Positions 29,163-39,044 of a stretch of 64,000 nt of DNA are shown here, in pieces. Source of the stretch: Ciceribacter sp. L1K22 (lineage in GTDB: Bacteria; Pseudomonadota; Alphaproteobacteria; Rhizobiales; Rhizobiaceae). Location: positions 248,001 to 312,000 of the forward strand of contig NZ_JAGFPK010000002.1 of the NCBI RefSeq assembly GCF_017599385.1, given 5' to 3'. Within the stretch, counting starts at the first letter, position 1; the number at the start of each line of letters is the position of its first letter. Below the pieces are notes generated by a model, which made no database searches, was not told the origin of the DNA, and saw only the letters and a list, made by a program, of their open reading frames with translations. The translations under genes and the position numbers were made by a program.

Positions 29163-30197
29163 TCAGCAGCTCAGGCGCTTCTGCTCGGAGGCGACCTTGT
29201 TGATCACCGCGCGGGACGCCTTGGGGTAACGGGTGCCGACCTCGCGGAGCACGGCGCAGGCCGTCGCGTTGTCATCGAGCGCGGCCATGGACATGCCAAG
29301 CTTCAACAGCATTTCCGGCGCTTTCGGCGATGTTCCGTAGGCTTGGTGGGCATTCAGGAAGGTCTTTGCGGCTTCGTTGAAATTGCCCTGCGAGTAAAGC
29401 GCCTCGCCCAGCCAGAAATTGGCATCCGCAATGCGCGCGCTGTTGGGAAATTTGGAAATGAACTCGCGGAATTCGCCTTCGGCGACAGCATAATCGCCAG
29501 ACAATACATGCCCGTAGGCGGCCTGGTAGACATCGTTTTCGCTTCCGAGCGACGCAACCTGGGAGCCGGAGTCCGGCGAGGCTGGAGCGCCTGCGGCATT
29601 GCCTGGAGTTGCGGGAGGAAGTTCAACACCCGGCAGCGCCGATGAATTCGAGGCGGAGTCATTGAATGTGGCGCCAACCGGCATGCCGCTCGAATCCAGC
29701 TCGATGGAACCAAGCGTCTGTTCCGGTGCAGCGAGCCCGCCCGAAGCCTGGTTGCTGGCGAGGTCACCGACGCTGTCCAGGCCAATGTCACCGCCGGACG
29801 TGTCCGGCGGTGTCGTTATGATCTGTGCGACGGAATCGCTCTGCGAGCCCGCGGTCGACGGGCCTGCGTCGCTCTTTCTGACGCCAGATTTCTCGAGTTC
29901 CTGGAAGCGGAATTCGTTGTCTTCCTGGAACTTGCGGATCTGTTCCTGCATCTGCAGCAACTGGAAGCTCATTTCCTCGATCCGACCGTTGAGCGAGCGG
30001 ATTTCCTCCTCAAGCTGCAGGATACGCGTCGCGGCGTCGCCTGCCTGAGCGAGTTGTACCGGCGCCTTGCCGACTGTCGCGCCCGTGCGGCTTTCCGAAA
30101 CGGGTGCTGGAGGTGTCAGCTGAAATGCGCCTGCCGCCCCCGATAGTCCTGCCAGAGTGGCCGACGCCAGAAGCGCGGCCATGACAAGTCGATTCAT
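29163..30197 (-). CDS. cpoB: Tol-Pal system protein CpoB (YbgF)
   Basis: A 344-residue periplasmic protein. Signal peptide MNRLVMAALLASATLAGLSG; coiled coil about residues 45-100 with ILQLEEEIRSLNGRIEEMSF and LLQMQEQIRKFQEDNEF; a low-complexity linker; and a C-terminal TPR domain (about 215-344) with YQAAYGHVLSGDYAVAEGEF. CpoB coordinates peptidoglycan synthesis and outer membrane constriction with TolA and PBP1B in E. coli. The start at 30197 has AGGACA upstream; longer frames are non-conserved. It follows pal in the tol-pal cluster. Confidence 0.93.
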   Translation of the reverse strand: MNRLVMAALLASATLAGLSGAAGAFQLTPPAPVSESRTGATVGKAPVQLAQAGDAATRILQLEEEIRSLNGRIEEMSFQLLQMQEQIRKFQEDNEFRFQELEKSGVRKSDAGPSTAGSQSDSVAQIITTPPDTSGGDIGLDSVGDLASNQASGGLAAPEQTLGSIELDSSGMPVGATFNDSASNSSALPGVELPPATPGNAAGAPASPDSGSQVASLGSENDVYQAAYGHVLSGDYAVAEGEFREFISKFPNSARIADANFWLGEALYSQGNFNEAAKTFLNAHQAYGTSPKAPEMLLKLGMSMAALDDNATACAVLREVGTRYPKASRAVINKVASEQKRLSC

Positions 30198-30305
30198 GTC
30201 TTTGTCCTGTTCTCTTGATTCACGCGCCTTTTGAGAGCGCACAGGAGATTTTTCCAATTGCCGGTAAAAAGCAACCGAAGTTCGGCCAAAGTGTGGAGAA
30301 AAGGA

Positions 30306-30331
30306 AAAGGCGGCCCTTCCGGACCGCCTTT
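30306..30331 (-). terminator. Intrinsic terminator of pal
   Basis: AAAGGCGG and CCGCCTTT pair around a ten-base inner region that can itself fold, followed by TTCC on the minus strand, 25 bases after the pal stop. The T tail is weak, so readthrough into cpoB is likely. Confidence 0.65.
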
Positions 30332-30355
30332 GAACTATCAGCCTATCGGCCAAAG

Positions 30356-30886
30356 TTACATGCCAGCGCCACCGAGAACGGTGACTGCACGACGGTTCTG
30401 CGACCAGCAGGAGATGTCGTCGCAGACGGCGACCGGACGTTCCTTGCCGTAGGAGATCGTCTTCATGCGCTGGGCCGGAACGCCGCGCGAGGCGAGGTAG
30501 TCGCGAGTTGCCGCAGCACGTCGGGCGCCAAGGGCAAGGTTGTACTCGCGGGTGCCGCGCTCGTCGGCGTGGCCTTCGACGGTGATCGCGTAGTTGGGAT
30601 ACCGCATCAGCCATTGTGCCTGACGATCGAGAGTCTGCTGGGCGTCAGCACGGATCGACGACGAGTCGGTATCGAAGAAGATGCGGTCGCCGACATTGAC
30701 CGTGAAGTCCTGGGCCGAGCCCGGTGTCGCGGCTCCGGCGCCGAGGCCGAGATCGGAGGCGCTGTTGGGCAGGTTCTTCTTGTTGGCGCAGCCGGCCAGT
30801 GCCAGGGTGAGCGCCAGCGCGACAATCGCGGGGTTGCTGGCAAGTTGCTGCATTCGGCTCTTGGCCGGGGCGTTCATGCGGCTCAT
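30356..30886 (-). CDS. pal: Peptidoglycan-associated lipoprotein Pal
   Basis: A 176-residue lipoprotein with the lipobox LALAGC (acylated Cys33) and an OmpA domain carrying VEGHADERGTREYNLALGARR. Pal is anchored in the outer membrane, binds peptidoglycan and TolB, and keeps the envelope layers together during division. The ATG at 30886 has AAGGAG upstream. The hydrophilic stretch before the signal helix is longer than usual. Confidence 0.96.
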   Translation of the reverse strand: MSRMNAPAKSRMQQLASNPAIVALALTLALAGCANKKNLPNSASDLGLGAGAATPGSAQDFTVNVGDRIFFDTDSSSIRADAQQTLDRQAQWLMRYPNYAITVEGHADERGTREYNLALGARRAAATRDYLASRGVPAQRMKTISYGKERPVAVCDDISCWSQNRRAVTVLGGAGM

Positions 30887-30935
30887 CGCCGGTCTCCTTG
30901 CATTCACTGAGGTTTGTCTAACAGGGTTTCCGGAG

Positions 30936-30979
30936 GGTAACCGCTTTCGGTTAACCTGGGGAGAAGGAACATGGTTACC
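30936..30979. repeat. Three GGTNACC-like repeats upstream of pal
   Basis: GGTAACC (30936-30942), GGTTAACC (30949-30956) and GGTTACC (30973-30979) lie in the 164-base gap between tolB and pal. The first and third are reverse complements. They could be binding sites for pal expression, but no known regulator was matched. Confidence 0.3.
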
Positions 30980-31050
30980 AGGACGTAAACTTCCGCTCCG
31001 GACCTCCCCATTTTCAGCACTTTGCGGCCAGAAAGAGGCGATTTCACGCC

Positions 31051-32358
31051 CTATTCAAGAAGCGGTGACCATGCCGGGTCGGACGCGAAGCTCGGGGTGG
31101 GAATCTGCTGTTCGTTATACCCTGTCAGATCGATCGAATAGAGCTGCGGACCGCCGGCGCCTGCGTTCTGGCGGAAGAACATCAGCACGCGCCCGTTCGG
31201 CGCCCAGGTTGGTCCCTCGTTATGGAAGCCCGACGTGAGGATGCGTTCACCCGAACCGTCCGGCTTCATCACGCCGATCGAGAACTTGCCGCCCGACTGC
31301 TTGGTGAAGGCGATCAGATCGCCGCGCGGTGACCAGACTGGCGTGGAGTACGCGCCGTCGCCGAAAGAAATGCGCGTCTGTCCGGAGCCATCGGCATTCA
31401 TGACATAGAGCTGCTGGCGTCCGCCGCGGTCGCTTTCAAAGACGATGCGGTTGCCGTCGGGTGAATAGGACGGGGACGTGTCGATCGCGGCGGTATTGGT
31501 CAGTCGCGTTGTCGTGCGAGAGCGCAGGTCCATCGTGTAGATGTTGGAGTTGGCATCCTGCTGGAGGCTCATGATCACACGCTGGCCATCGGGCGAAAAG
31601 CGTGGCGAGAAGGTCATGCCGGGGAAGTTGCCGACGACCTCGCGCTGTCCGGTCTCCAGTTGCAGCAGATAGACGCGCGGCTGGTCGTTTTCGAACGACA
31701 TGTAGGTGATTTCCTGCCGGCTTGGCGAGAAACGCGGCGTCAGGACGATGCTGCGGCTATCGGTCAGCATCCGGATGTTTTCGCCGTCCTGATCCATGAT
31801 CGCGAGCTGACGCTTGCGGTCGGTCTTCGGACCGCTTTCGGAGACAAACACGACGCGCGTATCGAAATACCCCTTTTCTCCGGTGATGCGCTCGTAGATG
31901 GCATCAGCGATGATATGAGCGACGCGACGCCAATTCTCCGGCTGGGTGAAGAACTGCTGGCCGGTCATCTGCTGGCCGGCAAAGGTGTCCCACAGACGGA
32001 ACTCGGCCCGCAGGCGGCCATCACCCTCGCGGCTGACGCGCCCGACGACCAGTGCCTGTGCGTTGATGACCTTCCAGTCTTCAAGTCGCGGAGCCTGGTC
32101 CGGGTTCGAAATCTTCTCGATGAAGGCGGTGTGGTTGATCGGCGCGAACAGGCCGGAGCGCTTCAGGTCGGCCTCGATCACCGCGGTGATGCGCGCGCCG
32201 ATGTCGTCGCCGGACACGAAGTCGGTGATCGCGATCGGCAGCGGCTCGACATTGCCCTTGTTGATGTTGATCTCAACCAGTGCGTTGGCGGGCTGCACGA
32301 AGGCGCCCGCGAGGGCCGCGGCGACGACCAGCAGTCGCAGGAGTGTAGACTTCATCAT
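31051..32358 (-). CDS. tolB: Tol-Pal system beta-propeller protein TolB
   Basis: A 435-residue periplasmic protein: signal peptide [20 protein letters not shown], an N-terminal D1 domain, then repeats such as [31 protein letters not shown] and [15 protein letters not shown] that make the six-bladed propeller. TolB links Pal with TolA. Start choice is between ATGs at 32358, 32355 and one at 32379; the first gives a clean signal peptide. It follows tolA by 23 bases. Confidence 0.95.
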   Translation of the reverse strand: MMKSTLLRLLVVAAALAGAFVQPANALVEININKGNVEPLPIAITDFVSGDDIGARITAVIEADLKRSGLFAPINHTAFIEKISNPDQAPRLEDWKVINAQALVVGRVSREGDGRLRAEFRLWDTFAGQQMTGQQFFTQPENWRRVAHIIADAIYERITGEKGYFDTRVVFVSESGPKTDRKRQLAIMDQDGENIRMLTDSRSIVLTPRFSPSRQEITYMSFENDQPRVYLLQLETGQREVVGNFPGMTFSPRFSPDGQRVIMSLQQDANSNIYTMDLRSRTTTRLTNTAAIDTSPSYSPDGNRIVFESDRGGRQQLYVMNADGSGQTRISFGDGAYSTPVWSPRGDLIAFTKQSGGKFSIGVMKPDGSGERILTSGFHNEGPTWAPNGRVLMFFRQNAGAGGPQLYSIDLTGYNEQQIPTPSFASDPAWSPLLE

Positions 32359-32381
32359 GATATTCAAGCCTTTCAGCATAT

Positions 32382-33503
32382 TCAGAGGGCCAGGTCGCTG
32401 GGGTCAAAATTGACCACGACTTCGGACCAGGCGTCGTACTTGTCGCGGGGAAGACTGGAGAAGGGGGCCGATCTGAGAACGGCGCGCCGCGCGCCACTCA
32501 TCAGTACCTGTTGGGTCTGGGGGGAACCGCCCGTGGCACTGACTTCCGGTTCGCCGACGAGTTCCCCGGATTCATTGAGCTGGAACTTTACACGAATACG
32601 AACATCGGCGGCATCGGCGAGGCCAGGGATGACCGACCAGTTGCTGGCGATCTGGCCGCGCAGCGCGTCCATTTCGCTCATGCTGAGTTTGCTGCCATTG
32701 GTCGTCTTTTTGCCACCAAGAGCGGCTGTCTGGGTCGATGCCTTGGCGCCACCCGCGGTCGGATCGGTCTTGTTGAGGAGCGCGGCGATCTCGTCCGCGT
32801 TGAAGTTGCTTTCCTTCGCCGACTTCGATTTCGCCGTCTCCTGCGTTTTGGTATCTTTCTTCTTGTTTTCGTCCTTGGCGGTCTGCGCTTCGGCCGGCTT
32901 TTTCTCCTCCGCCTTCGCTTCCGCGGGCTTCGGTGCCGGGGGCTTGGGACGGGCAGCGGGGATGGGAACGTTATCCGGAAGGGCGGCCTCCTCCGGCTGC
33001 GCCTCTGCCGGCTCGGCGTCTTCGGGTGGCTGTGGCACGGGGTCCGGCGTCACCTCCGGCTTCACCGGTTCGGCCTTGGCAACCTCGACCGGCTTTGCCG
33101 GTTCGGCGACAGTCTCTTCCTTGATGATATCCTTGATGTCGTTCGTCTCGTTGTCCTGCGTCGGCTGGACTTTCTCGACCTTCTCCGGAGCGGCTGCGGC
33201 TTCCGTGTTTGACGGGCGTGCGTTCGGTGTCGGCACCGCGTCCAGATCGACGTTGTTTTCGCCCACGTTCTGCGCGTCGGGAACACTGTCCGGCCGTTTG
33301 GTCGGCGTCGGGGCTGCCGTCTCCGCGAGCGGGGCCTTCTTGTCGCCCTGCTGGATTTGCGTCAGCTCCTCGATCGGCACGATGTCAACCGGCAGCGCCT
33401 CGACGTCAGCCACCTCGAAGGAGGCCGGGGAGCCGAGCGACAGCATCGCCCAGGCAAGGACGACACTGTGTAGAACGGTCGATGTGACGAGGCTTGTCTT
33501 CAT
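32382..33503 (-). CDS. tolA: Cell envelope protein TolA / TonB-like energy transducer
   Basis: A 373-residue protein with one N-terminal membrane helix (about 8-28), a long middle domain rich in Pro, Glu, Lys and Ala ([39 protein letters not shown]), and a C-terminal domain with [19 protein letters not shown] typical of TolA/TonB. It spans the periplasm and carries TolQR energy to Pal/TolB at the division site. Its position between tolR and tolB confirms TolA rather than TonB. Confidence 0.92.
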   Translation of the reverse strand: MKTSLVTSTVLHSVVLAWAMLSLGSPASFEVADVEALPVDIVPIEELTQIQQGDKKAPLAETAAPTPTKRPDSVPDAQNVGENNVDLDAVPTPNARPSNTEAAAAPEKVEKVQPTQDNETNDIKDIIKEETVAEPAKPVEVAKAEPVKPEVTPDPVPQPPEDAEPAEAQPEEAALPDNVPIPAARPKPPAPKPAEAKAEEKKPAEAQTAKDENKKKDTKTQETAKSKSAKESNFNADEIAALLNKTDPTAGGAKASTQTAALGGKKTTNGSKLSMSEMDALRGQIASNWSVIPGLADAADVRIRVKFQLNESGELVGEPEVSATGGSPQTQQVLMSGARRAVLRSAPFSSLPRDKYDAWSEVVVNFDPSDLAL

Positions 33504-33513
33504 CGCGTTGAAA

Positions 33514-33972
33514 TCAGGTTTCCGGTTCCTGCAGCGTTACGAGACCGATGTTCTTGAAGCCGGCGGCGGAAATCCGTGCCATGACCTTCATGACTGTTCC
33601 GTAGGCTGCCGTGGTGTCGCCCCGAACATAGATGCGTTCGTTGTAGCCGGTGGTGGCGATCGCCTCGAGCTTGGGGACTACCTCATCGATGGCGATTGCC
33701 GTTTCCTGCAGATAGATTTCGCCGGCCGGATTGACCGAGATGGTGATCGGCTGAGTATCGGCATTCATCGCGCGGGCCTGGGTTTCCGGCAGATCGATCG
33801 GAACGCCAACCGTCATCATCGGTGCGGCGACCATGAAGATGATCAGCAGCACGAGCATGACGTCGACGAGCGGCGTGACGTTGATTTCGCTGACCGGACC
33901 GCGCTTTGCACGCCGGCCACGACCACGTCGGCCACCACCGCTCCCGCCCGTTGCTCCCGCTGACATACCCAT
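33514..33972 (-). CDS. tolR: Tol-Pal proton-channel subunit TolR
   Basis: A 152-residue ExbD/TolR protein: a glycine-rich N-terminus, then VSEINVTPLVDVMLVLLIIFMVAAPM with the conserved membrane Asp of LVDVML, and a periplasmic domain. With TolQ it uses the proton gradient to energise TolA. It begins 27 bases after tolQ. Confidence 0.95.
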   Translation of the reverse strand: MGMSAGATGGSGGGRRGRGRRAKRGPVSEINVTPLVDVMLVLLIIFMVAAPMMTVGVPIDLPETQARAMNADTQPITISVNPAGEIYLQETAIAIDEVVPKLEAIATTGYNERIYVRGDTTAAYGTVMKVMARISAAGFKNIGLVTLQEPET

Positions 33973-33999
33973 GGTCGTTCTCCAGTCTTGTCCGGTGCC

Positions 34000-34719
34000 T
34001 TACTGCGCGGCCTGGCGTGGCTGCAGCTTCTCGTCGATCTGGCGCGAGAGGATGGCGGAGAATTCGTCGGCGAAGCCCTCCATGCGCGCGGTCAGCTTGC
34101 CGGCTTCGCCCGAGAACTTGTTGTAGGCAATGACGGCCGGGATGGCGGCCACGAGGCCGATCGCGGTTGCCAGAAGTGCTTCCGCGATACCGGGAGCAAC
34201 AACCGCGAGGTTGGTCGACTTCGAACCGGCGATGGCCTGGAACGAGGTCATGATGCCGACGACCGTTCCAAAGAGACCGATGAACGGCGCGGCGGAGCCG
34301 ATCGTCGCAAGCGAGCTCAGCCGACCTTCCAGCAGTTCGCTCTCGCGAGCCAGCGTCACGTCCATGGCGCGGTCGATACGCATCTGGAGCCCGATCGGCG
34401 AGCGCGCTCCGCGTTCGAAGCTCTTCTTCCATTCGCGCATGGCGGCGACAAACATGGCAGCGAGACCGGAATTGTTACGCTCGGCGAGCGTCCGGTAGAG
34501 TTCTTCGAGCGACTGACCCGACCAGAACACCTGTTCGAACTGGTCGAACTGGCGGCGGGCACGGGCGTAGCTCAGATATTTGTCGATGACGATCGCCCAG
34601 GTCCACACCGAGGCGGCGACCAGGCCGAGCATCACCAGCTTCACAATCAAGCCGGCTTGCATGAACAGAGCCCAGAGGCTCACGTCCGTGTGTGCTGCGG
34701 CCAATCCTACTTGTTCCAT
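34000..34719 (-). CDS. tolQ: Tol-Pal proton-channel subunit TolQ
   Basis: A 239-residue MotA/TolQ/ExbB protein with three membrane helices; the second and third (about 145-200) include GLFGTVVGIMTSFQAIAG and EALLATAIGLVAAIPAVIAYN, which line the proton path. The ATG at 34719 has a GGGGG stretch 11 bases upstream. It heads the tolQRAB cluster, 206 bases after ybgC. Confidence 0.95.
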   Translation of the reverse strand: MEQVGLAAAHTDVSLWALFMQAGLIVKLVMLGLVAASVWTWAIVIDKYLSYARARRQFDQFEQVFWSGQSLEELYRTLAERNNSGLAAMFVAAMREWKKSFERGARSPIGLQMRIDRAMDVTLARESELLEGRLSSLATIGSAAPFIGLFGTVVGIMTSFQAIAGSKSTNLAVVAPGIAEALLATAIGLVAAIPAVIAYNKFSGEAGKLTARMEGFADEFSAILSRQIDEKLQPRQAAQ

Positions 34720-34925
34720 CGGTTCATCGCCCCCGAAATCCAAACGCCCGGCACTGGACCGGGCGATCAACAGCATTGCGTCGTTTTATCCTGGGCGCCA
34801 TCGCTGAACGTCCATTTCGCCTATGCTTCCACTCCGCCTTTTTGCCCTGAAATTCGGCCAAAGGAAGGCGTGCGGCGCACAAATGCCCGCAAATAGAGTA
34901 AGACTATATTATGGTTAAGCGTTCG

Positions 34926-35387
34926 TTATGATCCGGAGACCGATTTGCCGCCGAGAAAGGCCGATGCCAATTGGTCGGGCAGTCTCGTCGGGCGTCCGTC
35001 GCGATTGACAATGGCAATCACAACACGGGCCGATGCGAGAATGGCCTCCTCCCGTTCGATGAACTGGTGAAGAATCATCTTGGCCCCGCCAGCCTTTTCC
35101 GTGCGCGTGCGGATCGTCAAAAGGTCATCCATTCGGGCGGGGGAGCGAAAGTCGATTTCCATCCGGTGCACGACGAAGGCGAGCCCTTCTTCCTCCTCGT
35201 CGAACAGGCTCGATTGCTCCACACCCAGACACCGGAGATAGTCCGTGCGGGCCCTTTCCATGAAGTGCAGATAGCGTGCATGGTAGACGGCGCCGGAAAA
35301 ATCGGTGTCTTCATAGTAGACGCGCTGCACGAGCCTGTGCCCGTCAGCCGAAAGTTCGCCTGAAATCAAAAAAACATTATCCGACAT
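34926..35387 (-). CDS. ybgC: Tol-Pal-associated acyl-CoA thioesterase YbgC
   Basis: A 153-residue hotdog-fold thioesterase with the signature VYYEDTDFSGAVYHARYLHFMERAR, including the catalytic Asp of YEDTDFSG. YbgC hydrolyses acyl-CoA or acyl-ACP and is a regular companion of tol genes. The start at 35387 follows the family N-terminus (a frame 25 codons longer is open). It is divergent from sqdB. Confidence 0.93.
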   Translation of the reverse strand: MSDNVFLISGELSADGHRLVQRVYYEDTDFSGAVYHARYLHFMERARTDYLRCLGVEQSSLFDEEEEGLAFVVHRMEIDFRSPARMDDLLTIRTRTEKAGGAKMILHQFIEREEAILASARVVIAIVNRDGRPTRLPDQLASAFLGGKSVSGS

Positions 35388-35509
35388 AAGGTTGACCTGT
35401 CCTGGGAAATTCTCTGCCGGCGGTGGAACTCCATGCACCGGCGTCGATTGTAGTTCTGTCACAAATGGGCATTATCAGGACTCGACCCCGGTCCGCAAAG
35501 GAGACGAAC

Positions 35510-36730
35510 ATGAAAATTGCTGTCATGGGTGGAGATGGATTTGTCGGTTGGCCGACATCACTGCATCTCTCGGACACGGGACACGAAGTTCATATCCTTG
35601 ACAATCTGTCCCGTCGGTGGATCGACACCGAGCTTGGCGTCCAGTCGCTGACTCCCATGGATTCGATCCAGGAACGGACGCGCATATGGCATGCGGAAAC
35701 CGGTCGGCGGATCCACTTTCACCTAATCGATCTCGCGAAGGATTATGAGCTCCTGAAGGCATGGCTTGCAGAAGAGCGTCCCGATGCAATCATCCATTTC
35801 GCCGAGCAGCGTGCGGCGCCCTATTCGATGAAGAGCGACCGGCACAAGAACTACACGGTGAATAACAATGTCAGCGCGACACACAACCTTCTGAACGCAA
35901 TGGTCGACATCGGCCTTGACGCCCATCTGGTGCACCTCGGCACGATGGGCGTCTATGGCTACTCCACCGTGGGGGCCGCCATTCCGGAGGGCTATCTGCC
36001 TGTCGGGATCGATACCATGGGCGGCGAGACCGTAAAGCAGGATATTCTCTATCCTGCCAATCCGGGCTCGATCTACCATATGACCAAGTGCCTCGATCAA
36101 TTGCTCTTCCAGTTTTATGCGAAGAACGATGGCCTGCGTATCACGGACCTGCACCAGGGCATCGTGTGGGGGACGCATACGGAGCAGACGCGCCTGCATC
36201 CGCAACTGGTCAACCGCTTCGATTATGATGGCGACTACGGCACGGTTCTGAACAGGTTCCTCATACAGGCGGCCATCGGCTATCCGCTCACCGTTCACGG
36301 CACCGGCGGACAGACCCGTGCCTTTATCCACATTCAGGACTCGGTTCGCTGCATCGAAATCGCGCTTCGCAATCCACCGTCGAGAGGGTCTCGGGTCGAG
36401 ATATTCAACCAGATGACGGAGACGCATCGGGTTCGGGATCTGGCGGAGATGGTCGCTGGTCTGACCGGCGCCGAGATTGCCTGGTTGCCCAACCCGCGCA
36501 AGGAGGCGGCTGAAAACGATCTCGTCGTCAAGAACGAGAAGTTCCTCGGCCTCGGCCTAGAGCCGACGACGCTGAAGGATGGACTGCTAGGCGAGATCGT
36601 CGATGTCGCAAAGAAGTTCGCATACCGGGTCGATCGATCGCGGGTGCCCTGCGTTTCAGCCTGGACGAAGGATATTGCCCGGACCATCAATCGCGATCCG
36701 GAAGGCAAGAAACTGAAATCCGTATCATGA
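35510..36730 (+). CDS. sqdB: UDP-sulfoquinovose synthase
   Basis: A 406-residue extended short-chain dehydrogenase with the nucleotide motif MGGDGFVGWPT, the SqdB-specific LDNLSRRWIDTELG and LHLGTMGVYGYST, and the active-site region SIYHMTKCLDQLL. It joins sulfite to UDP-glucose to make UDP-sulfoquinovose, the head-group donor of the sulfolipid SQDG. AAAGGAG lies eight bases before the ATG. It is the first gene of sqdBDC; each gene overlaps the next by four bases. Confidence 0.96.
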   Translation: MKIAVMGGDGFVGWPTSLHLSDTGHEVHILDNLSRRWIDTELGVQSLTPMDSIQERTRIWHAETGRRIHFHLIDLAKDYELLKAWLAEERPDAIIHFAEQRAAPYSMKSDRHKNYTVNNNVSATHNLLNAMVDIGLDAHLVHLGTMGVYGYSTVGAAIPEGYLPVGIDTMGGETVKQDILYPANPGSIYHMTKCLDQLLFQFYAKNDGLRITDLHQGIVWGTHTEQTRLHPQLVNRFDYDGDYGTVLNRFLIQAAIGYPLTVHGTGGQTRAFIHIQDSVRCIEIALRNPPSRGSRVEIFNQMTETHRVRDLAEMVAGLTGAEIAWLPNPRKEAAENDLVVKNEKFLGLGLEPTTLKDGLLGEIVDVAKKFAYRVDRSRVPCVSAWTKDIARTINRDPEGKKLKSVS

Positions 36731-37599
36731 TGCTCGGAACGGAAGGCCTGACGGGATTGCGTGTCACGACGACGGCTCGATCGCGGCAGGCCTTCGTCAC
36801 ATTGGTGACGAACGACGATTACGTTATGGGCGCAATGGCGCTGGTCCATTCCCTGTTGCGTACCAACACCCGGGCCGACATCGTCGTGTTGCATACCGGG
36901 GGCGTTCGCGAGGATACACTCGCGCCGCTCGTCGCCTTGGGTTGCAGGCTCATGGAAGTGGAACTGCTGCCGCTGTCCGACGGCTTCAACGAACGGCATG
37001 CGCGCGGCAGGCTTCATGCGGCCGCTCCGTTCTCCAAAGGACGGAAGCCCGCATTTCATTCGCCTCTCGACAATTTCTGCAAAATGCGGCTCTGGCAGCT
37101 TGTCGACTACGAAACTTGCGTCTTCATCGACGCCGATGCGATCGTTCTCAGGAACGTCGACAAACTCTTCGATTATCCCGAATTCTCGGCCGCGCCGAAC
37201 GTCTATGAATCGCTTGCCGATTTTCACCGGCTGAACTCCGGCGTGTTTGTCGCCCGTCCGTCGCTGTCGACGTTTTCCGCCATGCTCGCCATGCTCGACC
37301 AGCCGGAGGCTTTCTGGAGGCGGACCGATCAGACGTTCCTCGAGACATTCTTTCCGGACTGGCATGGGCTGCCAGTCACCATGAATATGCTGCAATACGC
37401 CTGGTTCAACCTGCCGGAATTGTGGAGCTGGAAAAGCGTCTGCATCCTTCACTACCAGTATGAGAAGCCCTGGGAGGTCAACCATCCGAAGGCGCAGCGA
37501 CTGCGGCCGCTCATCGATCTGTGGCAGGCTTTCTATCGAGACGAGGGCATCCCCGACATCGAAAACCTCGAGAACCCGTCTCGGGTCGCGGCCGCATGA
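36727..37599 (+). CDS. sqdD: SqdD-like GT8 glycosyltransferase
   Basis: A 290-residue glycosyltransferase of the glycogenin-like GT8 family, with VTLVTNDDYVMGAMALVHSL and the metal-binding DxD in CVFIDADAIVLRN. In Rhodobacter and Sinorhizobium the corresponding SqdD takes part in moving sulfoquinovose to diacylglycerol. The start overlaps the sqdB stop (ATGA). The family call is firm; the exact step is from homologous operons. Confidence 0.9.
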   Translation: MMLGTEGLTGLRVTTTARSRQAFVTLVTNDDYVMGAMALVHSLLRTNTRADIVVLHTGGVREDTLAPLVALGCRLMEVELLPLSDGFNERHARGRLHAAAPFSKGRKPAFHSPLDNFCKMRLWQLVDYETCVFIDADAIVLRNVDKLFDYPEFSAAPNVYESLADFHRLNSGVFVARPSLSTFSAMLAMLDQPEAFWRRTDQTFLETFFPDWHGLPVTMNMLQYAWFNLPELWSWKSVCILHYQYEKPWEVNHPKAQRLRPLIDLWQAFYRDEGIPDIENLENPSRVAAA

Positions 37600-38474
37600 A
37601 GGTCCTCGTCACAGGCGGCACCGGTCTTGTTGGCCGTTACGTCGTGAAAGGGCTTCTCGATGCTGGGTACCAGGTCGTTGTGGCTGGTAGACACGCTCCG
37701 GGGGAAGGATGCTTCTCCCGCCCGGTCGGCTTTGTCGAGTATGATCTCGACCGCGATGCGGACCAGTCGCACATATTCGACCACGCATATTATGTCGTGC
37801 ATGCCGCTTTCGATCATCTTGCCGGACGGTACCGTGGCGGCGAGGGGGACGACCCGTTAGGCTTCAATCGCCGCAACTTCGAGAATTCAGTTCGTTTGTT
37901 CGAGGGCGCCCGCCGCGCCGGCGTTCGGCGTTGCGTGTTTTTCTCCAGCCGGGCGGTGTATGACGGAATCGACAGCGGATCGCCGCTTGCGGAGAGCGTC
38001 CGCCTTTCTCCCGCAAGCCTCTACGGTCAGGTGAAACTATCGGCGGAGCGGGCCCTTGCGGAACTGGCTGCTCCAGGGTTCGTGGGAGCGAGCCTTCGTG
38101 TCACGGGGGTCTACGGGCACATGAGGCCCAACAAATGGGACGGGATCATTGATCGTTACCTGGCGGGTGAAACCGTCTCCTCGCGTGCAGGCTCAGAGGT
38201 GCACGGACAGGACGTTGCACTTGCCGTTCGGCTCATGCTTGAGAGCGATGCCGGAAAGGTGTCGCGACAAAGCTTCAACGTCTCCGATATCGTTACCGAT
38301 ACGCATGAGATCCTTTCTGTCGTCAGTCAAGTTGTCGGTTGTCCGCACCCGCTGCCAGCGCCGTCGGATCTCTCGCTCGTTGCCGAGATGGAAACGGTCA
38401 GATTGCGGTCCCTGGGTTGGCGCCCTGGGGGGCGCGCCTTGCTGGAGAAAACCGTCAGGACCCTGGTCGGGTAA
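37596..38474 (+). CDS. sqdC: SqdC-like NAD-dependent epimerase/reductase
   Basis: A 292-residue short-chain dehydrogenase of the epimerase type: MKVLVTGGTGLVGRYV, a catalytic segment SASLYGQVKLSAE with Tyr-x3-Lys, and VYGHMRPNKWDGIIDRYL. It is the third gene of the sulfolipid operon, overlapping sqdD by ATGA. Loss of SqdC in Rhodobacter causes build-up of sulfoquinovosyl-dihydroxyacetone, so a late reductive step is likely. Confidence 0.88.
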   Translation: MKVLVTGGTGLVGRYVVKGLLDAGYQVVVAGRHAPGEGCFSRPVGFVEYDLDRDADQSHIFDHAYYVVHAAFDHLAGRYRGGEGDDPLGFNRRNFENSVRLFEGARRAGVRRCVFFSSRAVYDGIDSGSPLAESVRLSPASLYGQVKLSAERALAELAAPGFVGASLRVTGVYGHMRPNKWDGIIDRYLAGETVSSRAGSEVHGQDVALAVRLMLESDAGKVSRQSFNVSDIVTDTHEILSVVSQVVGCPHPLPAPSDLSLVAEMETVRLRSLGWRPGGRALLEKTVRTLVG

Positions 38475-38486
38475 GGTCCAAACGCG

Positions 38487-39044
38487 TCAGCGCATAAGCC
38501 AGTCTTCGTTCCAACCGAGGTCAAAGATCTCCGCCGCCCTTGCCGCGGCATCGTCGCCGACGATGAATTCATCGAGCTGTGGCGGCCTGATCGTCGTTCC
38601 CGCCATCATGGCATGCACCTGTCCGCGATGGTGGGTCTGGTGCTGGAACAAATGGCTCAGGATGTCGTCGCACCGGTCAAGCTGGATACGTGTGCCGCGG
38701 TGCACCTCGACCGGTGCTGCGAGCGAGCCGTCCGTCAGACCCTCACAAAGGGCGATCAACCGCTCGTCCACTAATCTCTGCGCGTCCTTGAGTTGACCGA
38801 TCTCCTCGAAAGGCTCTTGGTTTTCCCAGGCCTTCGGCCCCAGCGTGCCGCCCTCCAAGGCATCGACATAGAACCAGTCGACGATCAGGATATGATTTAA
38901 GGTGGCGCGTATCGACGGGAAGAAGCTGGTCCGTTTGGCTTCCCATTCCCCCTGAAAGAGGTCACCGACGGCATTGTGCAGTCGAAGGTTGGCGAGCCGG
39001 TTGTTGTAAGCGAGCTTGCGAAAGACGCGGGTCGGGTCCGTCAT
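38487..39044 (-). CDS. DinB family protein
   Basis: A 185-residue four-helix DinB/YfiT-like protein: LAYNNRLANLRLHNAV, TLNHILIVDWFYVDAL with the first metal-site His, and LSHLFQHQTHHRGQVHAMM with the HxxxHRGQ site. Members bind a metal and act as thiol transferases or DNA-damage-induced proteins of unclear function. The start overlaps the Nudix gene stop (ATGA), so the two are translationally coupled. Confidence 0.88.
   Translation of the reverse strand: MTDPTRVFRKLAYNNRLANLRLHNAVGDLFQGEWEAKRTSFFPSIRATLNHILIVDWFYVDALEGGTLGPKAWENQEPFEEIGQLKDAQRLVDERLIALCEGLTDGSLAAPVEVHRGTRIQLDRCDDILSHLFQHQTHHRGQVHAMMAGTTIRPPQLDEFIVGDDAAARAAEIFDLGWNEDWLMR

Noticed and set aside
31660..33963. A 767-codon open frame on the plus strand across tolB, tolA and tolR
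   Set aside because: It is antisense to three well-recognised tol genes, has low-complexity Ser/Ala/Gly composition typical of reversed GC-rich coding DNA, and shows no domain.
35426..35450. EcfG-like GGAAC-N16-GATT upstream of sqdB
   Set aside because: The -10 part does not match CGTT, so it is not counted as a stress promoter.
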